From contig OX377204.1 of NCBI GenBank assembly GCA_947396885.1, forward strand, positions 2,790,001-2,854,000: a DNA stretch of 64,000 bases. Reading direction: 5' to 3'. Below the pieces are notes generated by a model. That model saw only the letters and a list, made by a program, of their open reading frames with translations. It was not told where the DNA came from and did no database searches. The translations under genes were made by a program, and so were the position numbers. Source of the stretch: Heligmosomoides polygyrus polygyrus (taxonomy: Eukaryota; Nematoda; Chromadorea; Rhabditida; Heligmosomidae). This document shows, one piece after another, positions 32,501-44,500 of this stretch (position 1 is its first letter; each line of letters opens with the position of its first letter).

Positions 32501-35500
32501 AGTGAGGGAAAGCATAACGTTGTCTGCTTACAACCGCGGTGAAGCCGTGTGTTACTTTTTGTTTTCTTTGTGAAATTTGTGAGCCTAAGCTCTATTGTCC
32601 TGTTCTATCCGCTCTGTCAGTGTCAAGTTAATTCGTTGCATAATTTTTAATTCTGTGCCCCTTCTCCCCGACTAGGATAGCCCCAGATTATGTCCTGTTA
32701 CAGGATATTCTGCTGTAATCAAAACTCTCGCACCACGCTGGACTCGAACTTCATCATAGGATACTGCGGATGTCACGCGCAATCAAATAGCGCTGTTCTT
32801 GTAATGGGCAAGCATAAGGCCGGTTGAGAAGGTGGTCTGACCAGGAAACGCCTTCAGCTTCCCTTAGAACTTCAGACGGAGAGCTATGTTATGTGAAAGA
32901 ACTCGAAGCGCTGATTACAAATATACCCTCCAAATTTGCTAACTGGATCTCCTAAACGAGTACTACTGTCCGGTGAAAGTTAGTGTTGTCGACTGCATGT
33001 CTCATGCGCTGATGAAGCGTTGGGCGAATCGTTGCGCAATCAGCGCAGAGTGAGCACCTCCGCCAGTTTATACTGGATCCGAACGAATCATTTTCAGTAT
33101 CCTGATCCGAAACATCCAAAAATCCGAGACCCGCGAAATCGCTCTTACACGAACCATTCAAAAACCCAGGGTCCGCGAAATTGCTGTTATCCGAATCATC
33201 CAATTATCCCAAGATTTTCGATCGCGTCCATTGTCTCGAATGAATCACTTTCGGATATCCCGATTCGAATTATCCGAAAATTCGAGGACCGCAAAATCGC
33301 CGTTATCCGAAGACTTTCGATCGGACTCAATATATACCACCACCGTTGGGCCGCGGCGCAGTGGTAGTGTTCGCTCTTTGCGGGAGGTGAACTATTATAT
33401 ACCTTTTGAGCTCTTTGAAAGTGAAATGATAACTAGTTTAGATTTTTACGCAACGCAATTCAAAAATGGATGCCAGATTCGTGATCAGCGCCGCAAACAA
33501 CCCACATGTGCAAAGTCTAGGCGAAATTGGTGCTCTTAACTTCTTCGACCTCGCTTCAGGCCTAGATAAGGTTCAGCACCTTGGCCACCCACCACTGTTG
33601 ATCAAGGGTGGTGACCGAGGTGCGGGTGATTAGGGTAAACGGTGTCACTGACTGTAAAGGGTGTCATTCACAAAATAAAATAAAACACCACCATCAATGG
33701 GAACCGAACCAGCAACCATCTTCCTGCAAAGCAAGAACACTACCACCGTACCGCCTCCGCAACTGGTAGTCCCGCTAATCGCTGTGCTGATTACGCAACG
33801 GTCCACCCATTGCTTCAATAGCGCATGCGACATGCAGTCGACAACTCGAACTTTCACCGGACAGTACTCGTTTAGGAGATCCATTTAGCAAATTTGGAGG
33901 GTATATTTGTAATCAGCGCTTCGAGCTCTTTCACATGGCATAGCTCTCCGTCTGAAGTTCTAAGGGAAGCTGAAGGCAATCCTTATTTACTCTATTCACT
34001 ATTCACTATTCTATTCACTACTCATTCTCTATTTACTAGTAGTGCTCTATTTACAAGTAGATGTTCGTTTATTACATTTTTTTGCCCATCTGTTTGTGAA
34101 ATGCTGTTCTTGCGTTGTTCTTCTGTTAAAATTATCAGCCATTTGTCTTCAACTTCATATTGCTTCTGCTTTTGTTCCTGTCGCTGATAATAAACTTATT
34201 ATTATTATTAAGGCAATCCTTGGTGAGTTCCTGAGCTGAGTTTTTACCCCAACAGCACATCTTGTAACAGCTTCTTACAAATCTTGCTGATTCATAACGA
34301 GAATCTTCACACTGCGTTCATTAAAACGAGTTCTCTACTAAAGGCATCAAAAATCAAGAAGCTAACCGTAAATCGGAAGAAATGTCCAGCGTTCTCGCAA
34401 GTGTACGACACATCGCCGATCACATTCATCGCATGCTGGAGTCGCTCGACCTTAAGATACGGCTTTAGCAGCACTGAACTATACCACTGCCCAACCAGCT
34501 TGTAGCGAAGAGCCTACCTCAGAAAGTAGCCTCAATCTCTCTTTCAACACATGATTTACTCGACCATAACGGGAGAAGTCCTTTTCTGTTTCAAGCCCCT
34601 CCTCGCCGTGACCTGGAAACAGAGCAGTAAGCGAAATTTTCCACAGTTGTAGATAGAAAACGTACCCATTCGAAGGAGATGCCTCTCGTCGACGTCCAGG
34701 GCTATGATCTTCTCGAAAAGCTGATTCAGCGCCTGGTTGGAATGAGTGACGATTAAGGTCCGTTGCTGCGGCCAGTTATGATAGATGTTCGAAATGATCT
34801 GCACGGCGACGTCAGTCTTACCGGTACCAGGTGGTCCGACAACCATTGTTAGGCCTGGTTGCATTCCTGCCTGAAAAAAGACCGCCATCAATGCTCTGGA
34901 CGTTATAACTAGACGAAGTAACAGAAGAAGTAGTAAGGGAACCCAGCTAACCTTGATAGCCTCCACCTGAGCAGAGGTGAACCTCACTTGGTTCTTATTT
35001 GGACAAACCGGGTATGGAGTACGAGCCTCTCGTACCAACGGTGTCACCTCGATCACCTTTTCGCCTTCCTTCTCACCTCCACGCACAAGATCCATGAACT
35101 TGAGTCTGTAATTTATCTGCCCTCTACAACCGCCTTTGAAAATGAGATAAAGTCAACGTACTGGAAGGGAGGAACCATTTTCTCCTCCTCGGCCATTGCC
35201 TCAATTCGGTAGTCGGGGAAGCATTCCTTCACATGCTCGAACGACAGGAAAGTGTCGTTGAAGTCCGTGGTGGGAACAACGTTATTCATCCTGTAAAGCG
35301 CATAATAACCTTGATCTTCTCGTAGAAGCGAATTCAATGTTCCTACCCTCACAATTTTACAAATATTCTCCTTAAAATAGAAACATTTGTGCTATGAGAC
35401 TGCCTCACCGAATTCAAAAACAAACATTTCCATCCATCTGATTCGGCTTATTCATCGATATTTAGAACCAACGGAAATCGGAGAATTTACAGCACTGCAC

Positions 35501-38500
35501 AGTTAACTATCCGAACTTCGGAAATACGAGTTGAACTCGAGATTGGAGCGTTATGTTAAACTTTTCAGAACATATATCTTAATAAACTAAGGAACCTGAA
35601 GACCGTTTAGGAAAATCGTTTTGTTTCACTGAATACCACTAGAAACTGCGGCGCACTACAAGTTCGAGGCTATGGATAAATTAGCTTTAAAGATGTTACC
35701 ACTGCCCAGTCAATCAAAAGAAACGAACCTAATCCTACTATATATGTGAATAGAAGCAAACAAGTAAGCCTTCAGTTTACTCTGACTACACACTCTAATG
35801 TGCCCTTCAAATAGACGAAGGCTGTGTGGCTACAACAGTAGAGTACATATACATAGAAAGGACAGGTATAACTCAGTAGGCACGATGCACCGATCTCCGC
35901 AAGTCATGAAGCGCTCGGGCCCACCTAATCTAAGTTTAATCCCAACCACGAGATTATCTAAACAGCAGAACTGAACGACCAAAGTGGTACCTATAGACCC
36001 ATAGAAGAAAGCACTTCTGCTTCAGAAATCATAAAATGCATGTATTTATATCGATCTGATTCCGATACGGAAGAGGAGCGGCCGATTGAAGCTGGAACGG
36101 AGCCGGCTTAGGAACTAAGGAATTTCTACACAGAAGATGCCGATGGTTTCGCAATTTACGTGGAACTGTTGCAACGGTACGCCGGAACAGCAAGAACAAA
36201 TACTATTGTAAGAATCTCTGTCCTCCAAATAGTAACCGAACATGTTTTGTTTTTGCCGAATCCTTGAGGCAAACGAGTAGGAGGGTGTAATAGTTAAAAG
36301 TTCACTGGGACGGGCTCACCACGGCGGCGAAAGGAATCAGTGTCGTGGACTGGGTGGCGCAGCGGTAGAGGTAGTGCTTCATGATCGTGACGTCAAAGGC
36401 TCCGTTCACAAGTTACGTCGTGTTTTTGCACATTTACCACAGTGTCGGATCTCCATAGAGATTTCCGTATCTGAACTTTTTTGGACTTTGCTGCGATAAA
36501 ATGTTTTCACTACTTATTGCTTCTTGACATCCCGTGATGCACCAACAGTGTCCCAAATATGCAAAATACGACGACATATGAAAGCCGCCACAGTGTACTT
36601 ACCATTTAAGAAGGACCTCATGATCTTCAATTAATTGAGGTTCACTCCAATGATTAGTCGCGGGGTCGCACCATGATCCATGTGATGAGTCAGCATGTTA
36701 AGAAACCGTAGCCTTCATACGTTCCAATCCTGTGATCAGTCATATTGTTTACGCACTTTGTGCCCGTGTATATTGATATTGAAGGTATCTCATAATCTGG
36801 GACATTGCTCGTGCATCACGGGATGTCGACAAAGAATAAGTAGTGAAAACACTTTACCGCAGCCAACTCCAAAAAAAGTTCAGATCTGGAAATCTCTATG
36901 GAAATCCGATACTATGGTCGAAGTGCAAAAACGCAGCGTCATTTGGGAACGGAACCTTCGACGTCATGACCATGAAGCAGTACCTCTACCACTGCGAGAC
37001 CCAGTCCACGTCACCGACTCTTTGCGCCGCCGTGGTAAGCTCGACCCAGCACACCCTTACTGATTACACCCTCCTACTCGTTTGCCTCAAGGATTCGGCA
37101 AAAGCAAAACATGTTCTGTCACTACTTGGAGGACGGAGATTCTTCCTGTAGTATTAGTTATTGCCGTTCCGGAGTATCGTTGAGACAGTTCCGTTGTTAG
37201 TGGATAGCGTGACGAATTCATGAGCAAGAGGTCGAGCGTTTGAATCTGCTCTGCGACATCCTTTACCGCATGTCCTATCAAACCGCGCATAATTGGATTT
37301 CTTAACAACATTACGGCATCTTATTGCTTCATTCCCACTCTTCTTCTTCTATTTTGAAGAGTCACTTTACCAGTCCTCTTGTTCCTTTTTCCAAACTTCG
37401 CTCAGACTATGATCTTCGAGGATAAGCCAATAGAAGAACAACATAACAAGGAACTATCATTTTAACGACAGAATATCCTGTGACTTGCAAAGAGTAAGGA
37501 TTTCATGTAATTTTACTACTATGCCGTCGAAAGAGCAGTACTTAACCTCCAACTTGATCCACTCACCATCTGAGCGGGGTATAGATCTTGGAAAAATGCA
37601 CGAGCATTGACCAAATATCATGTCCTACTCTTTAAGAAAAAGGATAAAGCGACAAAATGCAATAATATTGTTTCCTTACGAATCCTTTCCATAAAATCTT
37701 CATCAGTTTCGGCATGTCCATATCAGAGCCAATCTTCGCGAGATGTGCCCACTTTTATACTTTTCGTACTTTTATAGCCATATAAAACACAACGGCACAA
37801 CAAGGATCCAAGCCCATGGCCTCTTGCCTACACGTCCACCACTCTATCCATTAGGCCAGTCTACCACTGCTATCTTCAGCGAAGTAAATGTTTCGGCGCG
37901 TGAAGTCCATGTTCCAGCTTCAATCCGACTTAATGTTACCCTTGCGGGAACGGTCGCCTGGTCAGTTCTAAGAGGGATGCGCTTTTGTCCACATACACCA
38001 CCACCATTCAGACCTATCATTGAGGAAGTCTCCTAGTAAGCTAGGCAATAACTTGACTTTCAAACGAATTCGAAGGAAACCCACTTTGAATAGTGCGCGG
38101 AGTCAGGCTCGCCGTATCCTAGTACGATATCCGTCAGCCAGTCCGGCACCACACACTCGGTGTTCAGCAACTGTCGCATCGTTGACAGCACGGCTTTGAA
38201 GTTGTTCGTTTTTGGGTCACGCCGAATCACCAGATTGAACGTGTAGTAGACGTCCTTGAAGAATTAGATTAAGATTTATCGAAATCACCCTAATTCTTCA
38301 CCTTAGGACATACACTAAACATCCTTATGAACTAGAAGGAAAAGCCGTAATGCGCTACCTCAGCTCCTTTCTCCGCTCGATTTTCCATGTCAATTCTGTA
38401 CTGGTTCGGATCCAGGAACACACGATATCTTCGGATATCTCCCTGTATTTGAGGTTTCTTCTCATAGGCCTCTGCAAAACAAAGGGCTATTTAAATTGAG

Positions 38501-41500
38501 AGCAATAGGTGGCCTTCTAGAGCTATTTAATCTCAAGCAGACTCACCAAATTCCTCAATGACCTGTCCATTCTGATCCATCATCCCTTCAATCTCACATC
38601 CACGCACATAGGTGACCTAAAGAAACAACTCCAGAATGAGAACTAACAGCACAGAATCTACGCGTACCTGTATCTGCTCCTTAAATGGCTTCCTAACATC
38701 GTACTTAGTGCCGACCGGCTGCGTAGAACGGCAAGTGACCAGGAAACAGACATCGTGCTTCCGTAAGTCTAAATGAACGGCAGCATGTGATTTCGGAGAC
38801 AGTGGGAGATAAGGAGCGCATTGCGAGCCAACACGGGAGGGTAAATACTGGAGACGGCGCCGCGGTAATTCAACGCCTCGACGAAGCGGAGGCGAGTGGG
38901 CGAAGGAGATCTATGCCACGCCCCTTTCGCCATGCTGACGCAACACGCAGTTAATTCAGGCGACCTCCGCGCATTCCTAGGACAAATCGAGGGCGGCCTT
39001 GAACAAATGCCTCCTGATCAACGAAAGCAATCTCCGCGCTGTTTGAACAAGTCAGCAGAAAGTGAAAAGCAGAATAGAATTTTCATTCTTTTCGACTGCA
39101 AATCGCATGTTCCTCAGCAACGAACTGGAGCCCTTCATTGAGTCAACAAGAGTCCGCATATAGGTAGTGCTAAATCAGTTCCAAGTCTCTCCCTACGAGC
39201 CTTGCGCAGACTGAGGTATCTACGTGCACGAAAGTAGATACCCAAACCTTCAAAAAACTACTGATAGAATACGGCAAAATCCCCTCCAAAATTGCAACAA
39301 AGAACATAGGCGTTTTGTTCCTTACTATTATGTTGTCTCATAAGTCCCCAATGTTTTTTTTCAACGATTCATTGCGGATTTAGCCGCCGGTCTCTTGCAT
39401 AGCATTCGGGAGACAATAATTTGCTCTATCAGAGCATGCATTACTTTTCTTTTTTCATCCTGAATTTTGTCAATTTTTAGGTCGTTAAAGTGAAAAGTGG
39501 AAAAGTGAAAAAGTGGCCGTCTGCGAAGCTGTTCTCTAAGCTTAGGTTTGAAATCTTTCGCAGCGTTTTTCATAGCATTTGGAAGACAATGTTCTGTACT
39601 ACAAGAGTGCGTGTTGGTCCTATTTGCTCACTTGTCCTTTGTTAAATTTTAGGTCATCAAATTAGGACGTCCGAAGGAGAAGATTTGTTTTTACCGACAG
39701 CTTGTGCTCTGGGGTGGACTTTTTGCTTGGTGTTATATGTCGTTCGGTAGAGGATGCCTTGCTCAATGAGAATTTGTGTCGCGTTTATTGGCTCATGCTG
39801 ATTTCTGTCGAATATCATCAACTGAACAAGGAGGAGGAGTTGTTGGTGAAGATGATTTTTCTCCTTTTGGCATTTTGTTGATATTCGACAGAAATCAGCA
39901 TGAGCCAATAAACGCGACACAAATTCTTATAGAGCAAGACATTCTCTTTCGAACGACATATAACACCCAGCAAAAAAGTCCACCCCAGAGCAGGAGCTGT
40001 CGGTAAAATCAAATCTTCTCCTTCGGATGTCCCAATTTGACGGCCTAAAAACCAATAAAGGACAAGTGAGCAAACACGACCAACACGTATTCTTGTAGTA
40101 GAGAACATGTTCTTCCAAATGCTATAAAAAACTGCGCAAAAATTCCAAACTTAAGCGGAGAGAAGCGACTGCGCAGATGGCCACTTTTTCAATTTTCACT
40201 TCAACGACCTAAAAATTGACAAAATTCAGGATGAAAAAAGAAATGCAACAAATGCTCTGATAGAGCAAAACATTCTCTTCCGAAAGCTGTATAGCGCTAC
40301 GCAAGCGACCACGGCAAAATCCGCAATGAATCGTTGAAAAAACGGCGGGACTTATGGGACAACCTAATAAATACCCAAAACTCCAAAAATGCTGAAAGAA
40401 TACGATAAAACCGCCTTCAAAAACTATAACGATGAAGATAGGAGCATTGTTACTTAATATTAAGGAACAATGGCTAGCATTGGAACAAGTGAGCGCTTTA
40501 TACTTCCCAGAGAGGCCTGGTGGCAATTCATCGACTCCAGTGGGATGGATGGCTTGGCTGGCCTTGGCTAGAAATCCGAACCAGGGACCTAGTATCGGGT
40601 GCATGCGACAGCCGGCACCTCCTCAGACTACGCTACACGCGCCTAAAAATGATATTACAAGGCAAGTATTATAGTAAGTATGGGGGCGTGGCAGCAAATC
40701 GGATAAGGCGCAAGCTGTCTCGTGCACAGGATTGCAGCCTCATGGTTAAGATTTCTCGCAGAGGCCAACTCAGCGGGGTTTGCCTAGGAAAGATACGGCA
40801 CTGAATTGTTCATCGGCTAGCCATTTCAAATCATTGTATATGTAGGCCAAATACGCATTCAAATTGCCTCCTTGTGACACCCCAGATACCCCGTAAAAGT
40901 AGTGTGTGGCGCATCCCGGAATGGGATTGCCCAACGCCGACCTTTATCCCTCATAGAAAAGTATTAGGGATTTAGTACACGCTGAAATAACGGGTAACGA
41001 GCTTTTAGTAACTGTAATCCAATGGAAATCCGCAATAAAACCTTTATTATCCCCGCATTGACAGAATACTCTAAATCCTAGAACAATTAGAGCAGCTTAG
41101 TGTTTCCATAGCAGGAGCACAAACCCAGCATTCCTCGTGAACGACATCAAAAACTACAGTAATCCTGACGTTGAAAGAATAACAATGAATGGTCTTCTTT
41201 TCTTTGTCACCTTTCTTTTACGATCAGTTCGGTGTAATAAATGCACGTAAAGAAATTCTACTCACTTTCCCATTCCTGTTTGATATCCACCCTTCGACCG
41301 ACGTTGACGGAAAACTCGCCCTTCACTACCGATGGGCTCTTATCTCCAACAAAAGGCTTTCCAACCTGAAAAAAAATCATTGAAATCGTTGAAAGAATAT
41401 CTCTTGACGTTTGATCTGGTAACAGCTGTCCAGCTATCACGCGTGACTCTGAGGGAAACCTCTTTATGTTTGATCTGGTGACATTGACCAGTTATCAAGC

Positions 41501-44500
41501 GTGATTCAAGAGTAAGATCAAGACGAAGTCAGATAAGTATAAAAGTATTTGATCATATTCTTATACCTAAGCGAAATTCTTAAAAAAAATCACTAAAAAG
41601 AAGTAACCTCGACAATCTGGAAGGAGTCGAGTAGCAAAGCCATGCGGGCCCATCCACCCCAGACGGTTTCGTTGCGGGACTCATGACGCCAAGGCTTCAT
41701 ACGGAATAGCACATCCTCCAGATCCTGGCGAATCTCATCTTAAATGATAGATTCTCAGACTGCTCAAAAACCATTGCATAAAGCCAAAGATTGTCTGAAC
41801 AGTCATATAGAAAGTTTATATTCCTCTAAATTTCTCGAGAACAGAACTAAGGAGGCTGAGGAAACCATCAAGCATTTTATTTCTGTATATACATCAGTTA
41901 AGAACCGTGAAGAAGCACTTACATGTCGATTCCAGCTGGAACAAGTTGAAATTCCTCAGTAGATAATCGTGCAATGTTAAAAACTGCAGATTCAGCTTGT
42001 TCAGCGCTAGTACACCTAAAACGTAGTCGTTGAGAAGAATTAATAAAAACCATGCATATGGAACGAGGAATCCAAAAAGAGAAACATAACCTTCGCCGGA
42101 GTAGTTTTCATAGGGGACAACATTCTCGTCCCAAATAACCTGCTCGGTAGGATACAACGGCTGTTCGTTCAACTGTTGGAGTTGGTTTACCCGACGCTCA
42201 CAGTGTAAAGTCTGGAAACATACGATTCCTCATTGCTAGATCGGTCCCCCAAAGGTCTTTTTTGGAACTTCTTCCCAACAGTGGAACTGGAGATGATATC
42301 TGCATTGGCTAAAAAATGCTCCTTCGCCACCACATGAAATTAGGACACTTGAAACGACTGCATCCCTCGATATTATATCTTGTGTCACCTAAGGGCCCGT
42401 TCATACTTCGAGCGACGAGAGCGATTGGGGCGACGGACGTAGTGTGGTGTACATAAATAATTACGTACTTAACACTCCGTCAGCGACGAACGTAGTGTGT
42501 AGCACGTAATTAATTACGTACTCCACACCCCTTCCGTCGCCCCAGTCGCACAAGTCGCTCGAAGTATGAACAGACCCTAAGTGATGGGATCTAATGCTCT
42601 TGATGCTCATTGGTTCTTAATAGGAATCAGGCCCGTGCGCGTAGAGGAAACTCCAGGATGTGGTTGGTCTAACGCATCTGCGTGTCAAAACTGGCTACAT
42701 TCTGGGTTTTCCTCCCTTGCTCGGTCTTGGCTCTCCAACGCTGACGCTAAGGAGGAGAAGGCCCAACCAAAACATCCATTGTACGCGCCCCGTGCTGGTC
42801 CGCTCGCTACAAAAGTCGAAATAAATATGTAAAGAGTGAAAATTTTCCAAATAAGGTATCGACGTCCCCAAATACCAAACACGAACTGTATCTTTGTGCT
42901 TAAATAAATAAAGAAAACGCTAATAGCAAAATACTCACGATGGTCTCCGTGAGGAATTCTTTACTGCAGGAGTCCAACATTGAAGCCTCACTATCCATTG
43001 GTGGAACAAGGTTTAGATACTCGGCGAAACGATAGATGTCGGGTTTTCTGAAAACAAACGAAAAATTGCGATTTCCAGATATAGATCAAAGTGATACGCC
43101 GTCATAGGAACAATTGCTTGCGGCCAATATTCTAGCGATAGGAACCGAATTCTCACAGCCTTTCTTTCCAAGAAGATTGCTATTCAATTTCAGATCACCG
43201 GGGCTTGATCGAAGAAAACATTCACAATATCCTTGCTGTGATGACATCAGGGGTCAGGTTCACTAACCGCTTACCGCCCTCTAACGATGACAATACCGTC
43301 AAACCCCTAATATGACATTCATCAGCATCGGTATTTGGCGGTATTTTCAACGTTAGAAGGCGGTAAGCGGGTGATGAATCTGGCCCCAGTTCCCACCCTT
43401 GATATCCAGATAAGCCCACTCTTGATACCAGCATGAAATCGACTTAAGCTAAAGGTCATAGCAACAAGGATATCGTGGATGTTGCGTTCGATCAAAACAG
43501 TGCCGGTGGTGTAATGGCGTAGAACATTCCGGCCCAGTCAGCAGGAGGTGCGGGTTCTAGTCCCGCCTAGCGCTAGAGTTTTGATCGCAACGAAACATCG
43601 CGTGAGCGCCAATGAACGCTCAGCGTGAGCTCCAATAACGTAGCATACTCTCCTAATAACAAAGCGCAGTGGTTCTACTCTCGCCTAGTGCCCGAGTTTT
43701 GATTGAAACAGGACATCCTCGTAAAACTTCCACAACGGACACTTGAGGCGTAAGCAAAACCAGCCGAGTCATTCATTGGCGTGTATGAATACAAATGCAG
43801 ATCATATATCCAGTGATTTTACTCTTCTCATCTACAGTCTCCTACTGCTTGTTCTGCCGTCGGTAGTAGGAATTTTAGGACAGTTAAGGTGGCTATTTTT
43901 TCTGTCTGTTTAGTAAATCGTAGAAAGAAAGCGCTTACTTCATTGATCCGAACTGCTTCATGAGCGCCTTTCTCGTATCCACACTTCCCACGCTGAGCAA
44001 ATAAAAGTCAGGCATACTCTCCCTATAAAAGGCATCGTTAAAGAGCTGAACAATTTGGAAAAGTGTATTATTAGGTTGTCCCATAAGTCCCTGCCGTTTT
44101 TTTCAACGATTCATTGCGGACTTCGTTGGCGGTCTCTTGCGTAGCGCTATACAGCTTTCGAAAGAATGATTTGCTCTGTCAGAGCGTGTATTGCATTTCT
44201 TTTTTCATCATGGATTTTGTCAATTTTTAGGTCGTTAAAGTGAAAAGCGAAGAAGTGAAAAAGTGGCCATCTGCGCAGTTGTTCGCTTAGGTTTGGAATT
44301 TTTCACCTAGTTTTCCATAGCATATGGAAGACAATGTTCCGTACTACAAGAATACGTGTTAGTGCTATTTGCTCGCTTGTTCTTTATTGATTTTAGGTCA
44401 TCAAATTGGGAGGTCCGAAGGAGAAGAATTGTTTTTACCCCAGTTCCTGCTCTGGGGTGGACTTTTTGCTTGGTGTTACATGTCCTTCGAAAGAGGAGGT

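Noticed and set aside
39776..40118. Several 60-96 codon frames on both strands
   Set aside because: They are mirror-image reading frames of the 1-kb palindrome and have no independent support.
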